Below, piece after piece: positions 27,617 through 37,422 of a stretch of DNA of 64,000 nt. This DNA is from Streptococcus parasanguinis. GTDB lineage: Bacteria > Bacillota > Bacilli > Lactobacillales > Streptococcaceae. The notes beneath the pieces were generated by a model. The model was not told the origin of the DNA. It made no database searches and worked only from the letters and a program-made list of their open reading frames with translations. A program made the position numbers and the translations under genes. The stretch spans positions 124,001 through 188,000 of the forward strand of contig NZ_JALDUR010000003.1 of the NCBI RefSeq assembly GCF_023109675.1. The letters are read 5' to 3'. Every line of letters starts with the position of its first letter. Positions within the stretch are counted from its first letter, which is position 1.

Positions 27617-30600
27617 ATGGAAGTTAAAAATAAAAAATGGTTAAAATACATCGGTCAGAGTGCGGTTGTGCTCCTTTTGATGGGATCTGTCGTGGGTCTT
27701 TATACGACGGTTCAAAAGGACCAAAAGCAAAACGAAGCCAAGACCGTGCAAACAACGGAAAACACTAAGCTCAACATTGCGGTTGTCAATGAAGACAAGG
27801 CGGTCAAGCTGAATGATAAAGAATATAACCTTGGGGCTAGCTATGTAAAGAATATCGAACGGGATAATTCGCAAAACTGGTCTGTACTCCCTCGAGGAGC
27901 TGCTGAGTCAGGGCTTGCAGATGGCAAGTACCAGTTGATGATCGTTATTCCAAGTGATTTCTCAGAGAAGGTCTTGGAAGTGAACGCGGTTAATGCAGAG
28001 AAGACAACGGTGACGTATAAGGTCAATGCGGCTGGGAATTCTCAGGTTGAGAACGAGGCCAATAAAGTCGCTAAAGATATCGTTTCAGACTTGAATAGCC
28101 AGTTGGTTGATATGTATATGGTCAGCATTTTGAGCAACCTTTATACAGCTCAAAAGAACGTGGAAACAAGTAACAAAATTCAATCCACCAACATTGGTTC
28201 TTACCGAAGCAACTTGCTGGATTCGGCCTTGGATTCCAAGAATATCTTCCCAAGTCTCTATAGCTTGTCTACGTCATCTGTCGAGTCGAACAATGCCTTG
28301 AAGACAGTCCTTGAGTCTTATACACAGGCTTTTGATCAATTGACCCAATCTCAGGATCAGTACGGTCAAAACTTCGACACATTGATCAAGCAACGCTCTG
28401 AGGATAAGATCAGCCATGAAGAGTTCATGAACCAGCTGATGTCTATGAACCAGTCTGTTGTCAGTGAAAAGACTCAAGAGTTGTATAAGAATCTACAACA
28501 AAACCAAGAAGCAATTACCAAACAATTGAGTCAACCAACTGAAACAGCAGGAGATGCTTCAGGTACCAAGACCTATGCAGGCTTGACAAAAGATGTGAAT
28601 GATCGTGTGGCAGACCTTGAAAAAGGGATCAAGGCAGAACGCGACAAATTAGATGAGCACGAAAAGAACATCGAGTCTTCTGTAAAAGCGAAGATCCTTG
28701 ACTACTATGGTCTAAATGAAGGAGACAAAGTCACTCTTCGTACCTTGCTTGGAAAGCCAAAAATCGAAACTATCAGCAAGGCTCGAGATAAAGCGGATGA
28801 TGACATTCGTCAAGCAATTGAAAAACTTCCGTCTTTAGATCCTGCTAGTCTGAATTTGAATAAGTATGGAAATCTCAACGCAGCGATTAATTTTGATAGT
28901 GCTTTTGCTGGAACAAAGGCGCATCCAAAAGGGAACGCCGATGACTTAAAAAAATTGGCTGCAGAAGTGGATGCCAAATCAACGGCAGTTGCGGATGTCC
29001 TTAATGCTAAATCTGGAAAACAGAAAGTTAGTATTCATGTCCCTGCAGGAGTCAAGGTTGATACTTGGACCTATGATGGACATACTTATGCAGGTGGTGG
29101 TGAGCAGGAAGTCGAACTGAAAGATGGCAAACAAATTCAAATTCACCTTGTTGAAGATGGAGGAGCTATGCCAAGCGCGATTGATGTTGAAGTCCTTGTG
29201 AATGGAGTTTCTTCAACCAGTGTGACCGTATCTGCAGAAGATTTGAAAACAGCGGTTGCTAACTATGCATCGAAAGCTAGTGAAATCGCCCTGGATTATC
29301 AACGCGCGGGAGCATTGATCGATGCTTACTATCCAAAAGATGACAAGGGAGATCGTCATTCGCTCTATGATCCGATCGAAGATATGGATTTGACAAATGC
29401 TTTGGTCGATGTCGTGAAGGCTGCCGTTTCAAGTAACATGAAGGACTACCGTAAGAGTATTGAAACGGATGAATCTGGGGATGCAACGAAGAGTGTGAAA
29501 GCCCAGTTAGATGGTACCCTTAAACAGTTGCAAGACTTGGGACCACAATTGCAGGCAAATCTTCAAGCAATCGAAAACACCAACAAGGATCTAACCCAAA
29601 ATATCAACGATCAATTGACGCAATATGCTGATCTTCAAAAACGTATAGAAGAGATCTCAAAAGCGCAAGAAACAGTGACACAGGCTCAAACCAAGACCGA
29701 TGCAGATTTGTCAGCTCTTGGTTCTGAATACGCGTCATTATTGAGCTCGACAGAAGGCGTTAAGAGCTCATCTCGTAGCAATGTAGAAGCTGCTAACTCT
29801 ACCAATGAAATCTTTAGCCAATTGAACAAAGAATTGGCTAAAGCCCAAGGCAATACAGAGAAATTGTCTAGCAATGCAGAGAGCTTGATGGGTGAATTCG
29901 ACAAGGAATTGTCTGAAAATGGGAACTTCGTCGAAGCCTTCCGTAAGGTCTTCAACAATGCCTATGAAAACGGAGTGCCGAATGAAGTCTTGCTCGACTT
30001 CTTGTCAAATCCAGTTGCAGAGAAATCTTCTTCTGTGAAAGCGACTATCAACGTCTACCGTCCATTTATCTGGATCTTTATGTTGGAAGTCTTGAGTCTC
30101 TTTACAGCTTATCTCTTTGCGACTCAACCAATCATTCGCAAGGTTAAGGATCGTTTCAAATTGGATCGTTTGCAAGAATCAGATCTCTTGTCTGTCGGTG
30201 TCCTTGTGGGACTTTCTCTCATCCTTGGACTGGTGATCGGAATGATTTCAAGTATTCAACTCTCTGTTGGTCGTGAATATGTACCTTCATGGGTGTTCTT
30301 AGCGGTTCTAGCAAGCTTTGTCTTGGTACAACTACAATACCTTCTTTTGAAACACTTCCGTGTGATTGGAATGGGACTGGCCTTCTTCATGTTGATCAGC
30401 TATGTCTACCTATCAAGCGCGATCGGAACGACCGCGACCTTGTCAGGCCTTCCAGCACTGGTGAAAAATGTCAACCTCCTTTCTATTTTAGAAGGACAGT
30501 TTGCGGGTTACTTTGATGGACAAACAGCCGGTATCGGCGTCTTCTTCGGATTGTTGGTCTTCTTCGGACTTTTGGCGGTTGCCAATATCTTCATTCCTAA

Positions 30601-30640
30601 GAAGTTTACTCAAACAAAGGAAAATGAATCAAGCTTATGA
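27617..30640 (+). CDS. esaA: Type VII secretion system membrane protein EsaA (YueB-like)
   Basis: 1007 aa. One N-terminal membrane helix (about 12-31) is followed by a long extracellular region (to ~810) rich in coiled coil. At the C-terminus there are about five to six membrane segments (YhgE/Pip-type topology). EsaA spans the cell wall and is a core T7SSb component. AAAGGAAAAGG precedes the ATG. Its last codons overlap the essA start (ATGA). Confidence 0.94.
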   Translation: MEVKNKKWLKYIGQSAVVLLLMGSVVGLYTTVQKDQKQNEAKTVQTTENTKLNIAVVNEDKAVKLNDKEYNLGASYVKNIERDNSQNWSVLPRGAAESGLADGKYQLMIVIPSDFSEKVLEVNAVNAEKTTVTYKVNAAGNSQVENEANKVAKDIVSDLNSQLVDMYMVSILSNLYTAQKNVETSNKIQSTNIGSYRSNLLDSALDSKNIFPSLYSLSTSSVESNNALKTVLESYTQAFDQLTQSQDQYGQNFDTLIKQRSEDKISHEEFMNQLMSMNQSVVSEKTQELYKNLQQNQEAITKQLSQPTETAGDASGTKTYAGLTKDVNDRVADLEKGIKAERDKLDEHEKNIESSVKAKILDYYGLNEGDKVTLRTLLGKPKIETISKARDKADDDIRQAIEKLPSLDPASLNLNKYGNLNAAINFDSAFAGTKAHPKGNADDLKKLAAEVDAKSTAVADVLNAKSGKQKVSIHVPAGVKVDTWTYDGHTYAGGGEQEVELKDGKQIQIHLVEDGGAMPSAIDVEVLVNGVSSTSVTVSAEDLKTAVANYASKASEIALDYQRAGALIDAYYPKDDKGDRHSLYDPIEDMDLTNALVDVVKAAVSSNMKDYRKSIETDESGDATKSVKAQLDGTLKQLQDLGPQLQANLQAIENTNKDLTQNINDQLTQYADLQKRIEEISKAQETVTQAQTKTDADLSALGSEYASLLSSTEGVKSSSRSNVEAANSTNEIFSQLNKELAKAQGNTEKLSSNAESLMGEFDKELSENGNFVEAFRKVFNNAYENGVPNEVLLDFLSNPVAEKSSSVKATINVYRPFIWIFMLEVLSLFTAYLFATQPIIRKVKDRFKLDRLQESDLLSVGVLVGLSLILGLVIGMISSIQLSVGREYVPSWVFLAVLASFVLVQLQYLLLKHFRVIGMGLAFFMLISYVYLSSAIGTTATLSGLPALVKNVNLLSILEGQFAGYFDGQTAGIGVFFGLLVFFGLLAVANIFIPKKFTQTKENESSL

Positions 30641-31092
30641 AAAAAATGATGTATCTTCTCTTTGTCTTAAGTCTCTTGCCAGCGGTTGTTGTTTCTGCAG
30701 ATGATTTTATTGATAATCGTCTGCAGGTCAACAACTCACGTCTTGAGACAGAGCAGGAAAAGACACTTGGGGGCCAATTGGATGCGACTGAGTCTCTTTT
30801 CAATGAGAAGGATCAGAAAAAATTAGCAGATGAAAAACGCAAGCAAGAGAAACAATTGACCGATTCAGACGGCCAGTTGTTTTCTGCTATAAAGGGAAAG
30901 AAAAAAACGGGGCCTGAAGCGGACCTGTTCCAGCCTGAAAATCAAAAATTATCTAAATTCGAGTCCAATGTGGAGGACAATTCGGCCAGCTTGTCGGATT
31001 TTATTCCAGCCTTGCAAATGCTGGCTTGGAGTGCTCTTCTCTTTGGGATTGCTGGCTATATTTCCTATCGAATCTATAGAAAAGAGGCCTAA
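30637..31092 (+). CDS. essA: Type VII secretion system protein EssA
   Basis: 151 aa. N-terminal signal-type hydrophobic segment (about 4-20), a polar Lys/Glu/Gln-rich middle, and a C-terminal membrane helix (about 125-145) ending in basic RIYRKEA. It starts in the ATGA overlap with esaA and ends directly against esaB (no gap). This size, topology and position are those of EssA of T7SSb. Confidence 0.9.
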   Translation: MKKMMYLLFVLSLLPAVVVSADDFIDNRLQVNNSRLETEQEKTLGGQLDATESLFNEKDQKKLADEKRKQEKQLTDSDGQLFSAIKGKKKTGPEADLFQPENQKLSKFESNVEDNSASLSDFIPALQMLAWSALLFGIAGYISYRIYRKEA

Positions 31093-31335
31093 ATGGACCA
31101 ACATATCAATGTCACCTTCCGTATGAATGGTGCAAGCCATGACCTCCGAATCCCAACGCGGATGGAGGTGCGACGCTTGATTCGGGAATTGGATCAGATC
31201 TTTGGGTCTGCCATGGAGCCTAGAAGCAAGTATCAGTTGCGCGTGGTAAATAAAGGCATCTTGCTGGATGAAGGCAAGGTGGTACAGGAGTATCCGATCA
31301 CGAGTGGTGATCTGATCGAGATTGAGGAGTGGTAA
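31093..31335 (+). CDS. esaB: Type VII secretion system ubiquitin-like protein EsaB (YukD)
   Basis: 80 aa, cytoplasmic, with a ubiquitin-like pattern (INVTFRMNGASHDLRIP, then LRVVNKGILLDEGK..., ending in GDLIEIEEW). Core cytosolic partner of T7SSb. It abuts essA and its GAGGAG end doubles as the essB ribosome site. Confidence 0.93.
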   Translation: MDQHINVTFRMNGASHDLRIPTRMEVRRLIRELDQIFGSAMEPRSKYQLRVVNKGILLDEGKVVQEYPITSGDLIEIEEW

Positions 31336-31336
31336 G

Positions 31337-32626
31337 GTGAAAGAAGAACAATTTACACTGGAAGAACAAGTCTTCCGTTTTGAAAAAGAAGAAACGAGCT
31401 GGCGGCTGGACCTTAAGCGTTCAGAAGTGGATAGCCAGGATTTACGCAATTTATGGATTTTGGATCTCCATCATCCCTTGTTTTTAGAGCAAAGCATGAC
31501 AGCGGATCAAGACCAGATTCATCTGACCTATCAGACAGACGCGCTAGGCTTGAGTGCAGAAGAAATCCAGGCATTACCGGTTTCAGACCGTCTGCGTCTA
31601 GCTATCAATGTCTTGGATTTGGCGCCAGCCTTGGAGCTTCCGGTGACCTTTATGTTGCATCCTATCAATTTGTTTGTGACCAAGGATGCGCAAGTCAAGA
31701 TCGCTTATCGCGGGGTGCCGGGAATGATGGTGCCACGCAAGTGGGATCAGGTTGAATTCTTGCGGCAGGCCAAGTGCTATGCGGTCACTCTTTTTGGGGA
31801 CTGGGATTTCATGGAGCTCTATCAAGGCACACTTGAATTAGAAGATCTGCCTGATTTCTTGGTAGAAATCCGTGATGCTGCTAGCTTAGAAGAGATGAAA
31901 GCTCTCTTAGAGAAAGCCTACCAAGAACGCAAGGAAGAGGAAGAAAAGACCTTGACCTTGGTTTCAAGTCGTCAACACCGAATCTTTAAGTTGGCAACAG
32001 TATGGCTTTCAGCTGTAGTGGCCCTCTTACTCTTGCCTTTGATTTATTTGGTCTTTTTCCAAGCACCCTTTAAAGAAAAGTTGCTTCAAGCGGATACAGC
32101 CTATCTCAAGGTAGACTATACTGGTGTGATCGATGAGTTGGAGGGAGTGGCTCCAAGCAGTCTTCCAACGACACAGAAATACGAGTTGGCGACGTCTTAC
32201 TTGCAAGGCTTGAATTTCTCAGAGGACCAAAAGAAGGTCATCCTCAACAACGTCACGCTCAAATCAGACAGTCTCTATCTCCACTACTGGATCTATATCG
32301 GCCGTCATGACTTTACCCAAGCGCTGGATACAGCCAAGCGGATCGACGATTCAGACTTGATCATCTATGCCCTTCGTAAAGAAATCAAGGCGACACGTGA
32401 TAGCGAAAAACTCTCTGGTGAACAGCGCGAGAAGAAACTCTCTGAGCTAGAGGGCGAATACAAGAAATACTGGGATGCCCGCTCTAAACTCTTGGAAGCA
32501 GAGACAGATGAAACCAAAGCTTCCACTAGCAGCTCAACAACGGCTTCGTCTACAGAAGGTTCCTCAACAGAAAGCTCGTCTTCTACAACTGCAAGCTCGA
32601 CTGAGTCTAGCGACCACAAGGAGTAG
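31337..32626 (+). CDS. essB: Type VII secretion system protein EssB
   Basis: 429 aa starting at GTG 31337, one nt after the esaB stop with GAGGAG 7 nt upstream; an in-frame TTG at 31322 inside esaB is less likely. The N-terminal cytoplasmic pseudokinase-like domain covers about 1-215, with one membrane helix at about 219-241. The extracellular domain is followed by a low-complexity Ser/Thr tail (about 390-429) that may lie near the cell wall. Core T7SSb membrane component contacting EssC. Confidence 0.94.
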   Translation: MKEEQFTLEEQVFRFEKEETSWRLDLKRSEVDSQDLRNLWILDLHHPLFLEQSMTADQDQIHLTYQTDALGLSAEEIQALPVSDRLRLAINVLDLAPALELPVTFMLHPINLFVTKDAQVKIAYRGVPGMMVPRKWDQVEFLRQAKCYAVTLFGDWDFMELYQGTLELEDLPDFLVEIRDAASLEEMKALLEKAYQERKEEEEKTLTLVSSRQHRIFKLATVWLSAVVALLLLPLIYLVFFQAPFKEKLLQADTAYLKVDYTGVIDELEGVAPSSLPTTQKYELATSYLQGLNFSEDQKKVILNNVTLKSDSLYLHYWIYIGRHDFTQALDTAKRIDDSDLIIYALRKEIKATRDSEKLSGEQREKKLSELEGEYKKYWDARSKLLEAETDETKASTSSSTTASSTEGSSTESSSSTTASSTESSDHKE

Positions 32627-32629
32627 TCT

Positions 32630-35600
32630 ATGAAAAAACGTATCATACTCTATAAAAAAGGTTTTCGCTATGAGCTAGCGCTAGAAGAGGGAAAAACAGC
32701 GACTGTATCGAATCAAGAAACAGCTCAGTTGACCCTGGCTTCGCAAGAAAATCCCCTTCATTTCCAATGGAGTCAAGGTGAAATCTTCTACCAGTATGGT
32801 GAAGACAAGGGTGTGCTTGAAAATAGCAAAATCCTTGGGGATGTGGTCTGCTACTTGGCGACAGGAGAAGTCCATACCTATGAACTGCTAGACAAGGAAG
32901 AAATTCTCGTAGCAGATGAAAAGGGTGCGGATGTGCGCTTGCACTATCCAGTGCGCTTTCTCCTTGTGAAAAAAGAGCAGACATGGACTTGCCAGCTCTT
33001 ATCCGGAAAACTATACCATAACCACAAACTCGTCAGTGAAGCGACTTTTCCACTGGCCTTTGGGGATGAGCTAGCTATTCGAGATGTGACCTTTAAGCTC
33101 TATCCAGAAGAATTTGGCGTGGAAGGGGCTGTCGAAGTGAGTCCTTATCTGGTGCCGCGTTTGCATTCACGCTATGACTTCTACAAGGACTATCCAGAGT
33201 ACCACCGGTCTCCGCGGATCATCTACCGAAGTTCGGAAGACAAAATCTTGATCAATCCTCCGGGAGCAGAGCCTCAAAAGCCATCAGATGAACTCTTGAA
33301 GTTGATCATACCCCCCCTCATCATGGTTGGGGTGACCCTCTTGATCACCATTTTCCAACCGCGGGGTCTCTATATCATCGCGACGGTATCCATGTCTGTG
33401 GTCAGTGTGATCTTTTCGGTCCAAGGATTCTTCAAGAATCGTAAGAAATACAAAGAAGACAAGAAAGAGCGCGTGGAGCTCTACCATCTCTATCTCAAGG
33501 ACAAGGCTAAGGACTTGGAACAGCTATCTCGGAAGCAACGAGAAGGCATGTTTTACCATTTCCCAGCGATCGAAGACTTGACCAAGATGGTCAAACGTTA
33601 TGACTCGCGGATCTACGAAAAAACACCGCTTCATTTTGACTTTTTGGCCTATCGTTTGGGCTTGGGCAAGGTTCCAACCAGCTATGAGCTCAAATATGGT
33701 CAGGAAGAGCGCAGTGGGAAGAAAGATGCCTTGGAAGAAGAAGGCTATGCTCTTTTCCAAGCCCATCAAAAGATCGACAATCTTCCGATTGTAGCCAGCC
33801 TTAATCGGGGACCTGTCGGGTACGTCGGTCCTCGCCCTATCGTGCTAGAACAGTTGCAACTCCTGGTTGCCCAATTGGCTGTCTTTCACTCATACCATGA
33901 TCTGACTATTATTCCGATCATTCCAGAAGAGGAAAAAGAAAGCTGGGATTGGATGCGCTGGTTGCCTCATGCGACCCTGCAAGACATGAATGTCCGTAGC
34001 TTTGTCTACAATCAGCGGACACGCGATCAGGTCTTGAACAGTCTCAACCAAATCCTCAAGCTCCGCAAGGCGCAAAAAGAGGAAGAAAAAGCCAATGATA
34101 CCAAGATCTTCCACCCTCACTATGTGGTCCTCATCACCGATGAGACTTTGATTTTGGACCATGTCATCATGGAGTTCTTCCGTGAGGATCCGACAGAGCT
34201 CGGCTGCTCCATCATCTATGTAGCAGATGTGCTCTCATCACTTTCTGAAAATATCCAAACGGTTATCTCTATCAAGGACCGCAACCAAGGGCAATTGCTC
34301 TTGCAAGAAGGGGTTCTTCGGGAGCTCGACTTCCAATTGGACCACTTCCCTGAAGGCTATGACAAGGAAGCCATCTCGCGCGGCCTTGCCCCTCTCAAGC
34401 ATATTCAACAGCTCAAGAGCTCAATTCCGGACTCTGTGACCTTCCTTGAAATGTACCAAGCGGAAACTTTCAGTGACCTCAAAGTCTTGAGTCGTTGGGA
34501 GAGCCATGCCCCTTACCAAAGTTTGGCCGTGCCGATCGGTCTGCGCGGGAAGGACGATTTGGTCTACCTCAATCTTCATGAAAAAGCTCATGGGCCACAC
34601 GGTTTGATCGCAGGGACAACCGGTTCTGGTAAGTCTGAAACCATTCAGTCTTATATCCTGAGCCTTGCCGTCAACTTCCACCCACACGATGTTGCTTTCC
34701 TCCTCATCGACTACAAGGGTGGGGGAATGGCCAACCTCTTCAAGGATCTGCCTCACTTGCTTGGAACCATCACCAACTTGGATGGTGCCCAGTCTATGCG
34801 GGCCCTCGCCTCTATCAATGCGGAGATCCATCGTCGGGAACGCCTCTTTGGTCAATATGGGGTCAACCATATTAACCAATACCAAAAGAAATTTAAACTC
34901 GGTGAAGCGACCGAACCGCTTCCTCACCTCTTCTTGATCAGTGATGAGTTCGCCGAACTCAAGGTCAACCAACCAGACTTCATCAAGGAATTGGTCTCTA
35001 TCGCGCGTGTCGGGCGTTCCCTCGGGGTACACTTGATCCTTGCGACGCAGAAACCTTCTGGGGTCGTGGATGACCAGATCTGGTCCAACTCTCGCTTCAA
35101 GCTAGCCCTCAAGGTGGCAGACCGTGGAGACTCCATGGAGATGCTGCGGACGGCAGATGCGGCTCAGATCACCCAGACCGGTCGTGCCTACCTCCAAGTT
35201 GGCAACAACGAAGTCTACGAACTCTTCCAAACCGCTTGGTCAGGTGCAGACTACCAGCCTGAGAAGGACCAGCTAGGGATCGAAGATCATACCATCTACT
35301 TGATCAATGAACTAGGCCAATATGAAGTCCTCAACCAAGACCTCTCCGGTCTGGATATGGCAGAAGAAATCAAGGAAGTGCCAACAGAACTGGATGTCAT
35401 CGTGCAGGAAATCAATCACTTGCACCAACAAGAAGGCATCGCAGCTGTGGCCCAACCATGGTTGCCTCCCCTCAAAGAGCGGATTACGCTGGATGAGTTG
35501 GACAAGGTCGTGCCGATCAAGGCTTGGCAAAAACGGACAGCTCCAAGCGTCCTGATCGGGGTAGCCGATATCCCGCAAGCGCAAAAGCAAGAAGCAGTCG

Positions 35601-37030
35601 CCATCGATCTGTCAAAAGATGGGAATATCCTCCTTTACGGAAGTCCAGGGACAGGAAAGACGACTTTCCTTCAGACAGTCGCAATGGATCTGGCTCGCAA
35701 GCAGAGTCCAGAAAATCTGACCATGTACCTGCTGGATTTCGGAACCAATGGTCTAGCCCCACTAAGCCAATTGCCACATGTGGCTGATAGCCTCTTGCTG
35801 GATCAGACGGAGAAAATCCAGAAATTTATCCGGATCATCAACCGCGAGTTGGATCGTCGCAAGAAGCTCCTCTCCGAGCATGGGGTCGGCACCATCGCCC
35901 TCTACCGTGAAGTAACCGGTAAGCAAGAGCCAACCATGGTCATCCTCATGGATAGCTATGAGTCTATGAAGGACGAGCCTTATGAGACAGACCTCTTCAA
36001 GCTCTTCATGCGGATCTCCCGTGAAGGTCTCAGCATCGGTGTGCACTTGATCATCACAGCTAGCCGTCAGAACAACCTACGTGCTCAGCTATACTCCAAC
36101 TTCAAGCACCAGCTGACCTTGCCACAAAATGATATCTCTGAAGTCCGTGGTATCGTAGGAGCAACCCCACTAGCAGCTACGATGGAAGACATCAAGGGAC
36201 GCGCGCTCATGAAGCGTGACGAAGTCGATGTTGTTCAGTTCGCCCTACCAGTCGCAGGAGACAATGATATCCAAATCATCAACAACCTCCGCGACCAAGT
36301 CCAAAGCCTCAAAGAGATGTGGACAGGCCACACCCCAGCAGGCATCCCAATGGTCCCAGATGAGTTGACAGAAGCAGCCTTCTACGGCCGTGAGGATGTA
36401 GCAGCTTTACTGAATGAAGGAAAGGTACCACTCGGATTGGATCTGGAGACGGTTGAGCCGGTGACATGGGATCTCAAGAAAGGCAACCTTCTCTATCTGA
36501 CAGACAAAGAAGAGCAGATGACTCAATTCGTCAAACAAATTGCTCGTAGCAAGCAGAAGGTGATTGTGTTGGCGCCGAAGTATCATAAACTACCAAATGC
36601 AGATAATTTATTTGTCTTTTCATCGGCTGAGGAAGTTCTAGAATCTCTTAAAGATATGAATAAGCGTATTGATGAGAGATTGGAGAAACAGTTGTTTTCT
36701 CATGATGCTACTATTATTATATATAATATGATTGATCTACTGCAGGAGTTAACACAAAATGGTATTGACTACTTGACGTACTTATTGGAAAAAGGTTTGA
36801 AGGTTGGATACGGTGTTGTTGTTATGACTTCGGCTTCTATAAGTCGCAATATTGATTCAGCTTCGAAACAAGTAAGAGCATATAAACAAGCTTTCTTAGC
36901 AATTAGATTTAATGATCAAACTATGTTGAATGCAGTCAATAAGCCACTAAGAGAAGGAGTGTTAGAAAAACAATTACATTATTATGTAGTTGATAATCAA
37001 CTAAGAATAATCAAGGTTTTGATATCGTAA
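32630..37030 (+). CDS. essC: Type VII secretion system ATPase EssC
   Basis: 1466 aa FtsK/SpoIIIE-type motor. Two FHA-like domains (to ~190) are followed by two membrane helices (about 225-265). ATPase D1 has Walker A GTTGSGKS at 662-669, D2 has GSPGTGKT at 1004-1011, and D3 (about 1275-1466) lacks a Walker A. From about nucleotide 36,570 (residue ~1313) base use shifts to AT-rich and stays so in the following genes. EssC C-termini vary by type in S. aureus and match the linked toxins, and the same seems true here. The start is 3 nt after essB. Confidence 0.96.
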   Translation: MKKRIILYKKGFRYELALEEGKTATVSNQETAQLTLASQENPLHFQWSQGEIFYQYGEDKGVLENSKILGDVVCYLATGEVHTYELLDKEEILVADEKGADVRLHYPVRFLLVKKEQTWTCQLLSGKLYHNHKLVSEATFPLAFGDELAIRDVTFKLYPEEFGVEGAVEVSPYLVPRLHSRYDFYKDYPEYHRSPRIIYRSSEDKILINPPGAEPQKPSDELLKLIIPPLIMVGVTLLITIFQPRGLYIIATVSMSVVSVIFSVQGFFKNRKKYKEDKKERVELYHLYLKDKAKDLEQLSRKQREGMFYHFPAIEDLTKMVKRYDSRIYEKTPLHFDFLAYRLGLGKVPTSYELKYGQEERSGKKDALEEEGYALFQAHQKIDNLPIVASLNRGPVGYVGPRPIVLEQLQLLVAQLAVFHSYHDLTIIPIIPEEEKESWDWMRWLPHATLQDMNVRSFVYNQRTRDQVLNSLNQILKLRKAQKEEEKANDTKIFHPHYVVLITDETLILDHVIMEFFREDPTELGCSIIYVADVLSSLSENIQTVISIKDRNQGQLLLQEGVLRELDFQLDHFPEGYDKEAISRGLAPLKHIQQLKSSIPDSVTFLEMYQAETFSDLKVLSRWESHAPYQSLAVPIGLRGKDDLVYLNLHEKAHGPHGLIAGTTGSGKSETIQSYILSLAVNFHPHDVAFLLIDYKGGGMANLFKDLPHLLGTITNLDGAQSMRALASINAEIHRRERLFGQYGVNHINQYQKKFKLGEATEPLPHLFLISDEFAELKVNQPDFIKELVSIARVGRSLGVHLILATQKPSGVVDDQIWSNSRFKLALKVADRGDSMEMLRTADAAQITQTGRAYLQVGNNEVYELFQTAWSGADYQPEKDQLGIEDHTIYLINELGQYEVLNQDLSGLDMAEEIKEVPTELDVIVQEINHLHQQEGIAAVAQPWLPPLKERITLDELDKVVPIKAWQKRTAPSVLIGVADIPQAQKQEAVAIDLSKDGNILLYGSPGTGKTTFLQTVAMDLARKQSPENLTMYLLDFGTNGLAPLSQLPHVADSLLLDQTEKIQKFIRIINRELDRRKKLLSEHGVGTIALYREVTGKQEPTMVILMDSYESMKDEPYETDLFKLFMRISREGLSIGVHLIITASRQNNLRAQLYSNFKHQLTLPQNDISEVRGIVGATPLAATMEDIKGRALMKRDEVDVVQFALPVAGDNDIQIINNLRDQVQSLKEMWTGHTPAGIPMVPDELTEAAFYGREDVAALLNEGKVPLGLDLETVEPVTWDLKKGNLLYLTDKEEQMTQFVKQIARSKQKVIVLAPKYHKLPNADNLFVFSSAEEVLESLKDMNKRIDERLEKQLFSHDATIIIYNMIDLLQELTQNGIDYLTYLLEKGLKVGYGVVVMTSASISRNIDSASKQVRAYKQAFLAIRFNDQTMLNAVNKPLREGVLEKQLHYYVVDNQLRIIKVLIS

Positions 37031-37046
37031 TATTATAGGAGATGTA

Positions 37047-37415
37047 ATGGGAAATAAATCTGAATTAATCCAACAGTATAATGAAATTAGTGCTAAGAGT
37101 AATGCATTAAATGCAAAAATCGCTGAGTTATCAGAAGCTTTAAAGAATTTAAATAATGTTTCAACTACAGTAGATTATATTCTTAAAAATCATGAAAATA
37201 TAAAAAATAATTATAATTTGGCTGGAACAGCATATAAAAATGAAACAGAAGCAGAACAAACAACTGTAAAGATAGCTTCGGAGAAATTTTCAAAATATAA
37301 AGAAGATATTGCAGGGGAACTCAATGCTAAAATATTATTTCTTGGCTTTGAGGCTGCTGCATGTAGAACGTCAATGAATACATTATCTATACTTATAGAT
37401 ATGGCGAAGGAGTGA
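37047..37415 (+). CDS. Small helical protein, candidate LXG partner (YwqH/DUF5082- or DUF3958-like)
   Basis: 122 aa, AT-rich gene 16 nt after essC with AGGAG before the ATG. Mostly helix (SELIQQYNEISAKSNALNAKIAELSEALKNL). No signal peptide or WXG. Such proteins precede LXG toxins in Bacillus (YwqH) and Streptococcus (Lap proteins) and are coexported or bind the LXG helices. Family assignment is tentative; position just before the LXG-like gene is the main support. Confidence 0.65.
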   Translation: MGNKSELIQQYNEISAKSNALNAKIAELSEALKNLNNVSTTVDYILKNHENIKNNYNLAGTAYKNETEAEQTTVKIASEKFSKYKEDIAGELNAKILFLGFEAAACRTSMNTLSILIDMAKE

Positions 37416-37422
37416 TAGTTTT

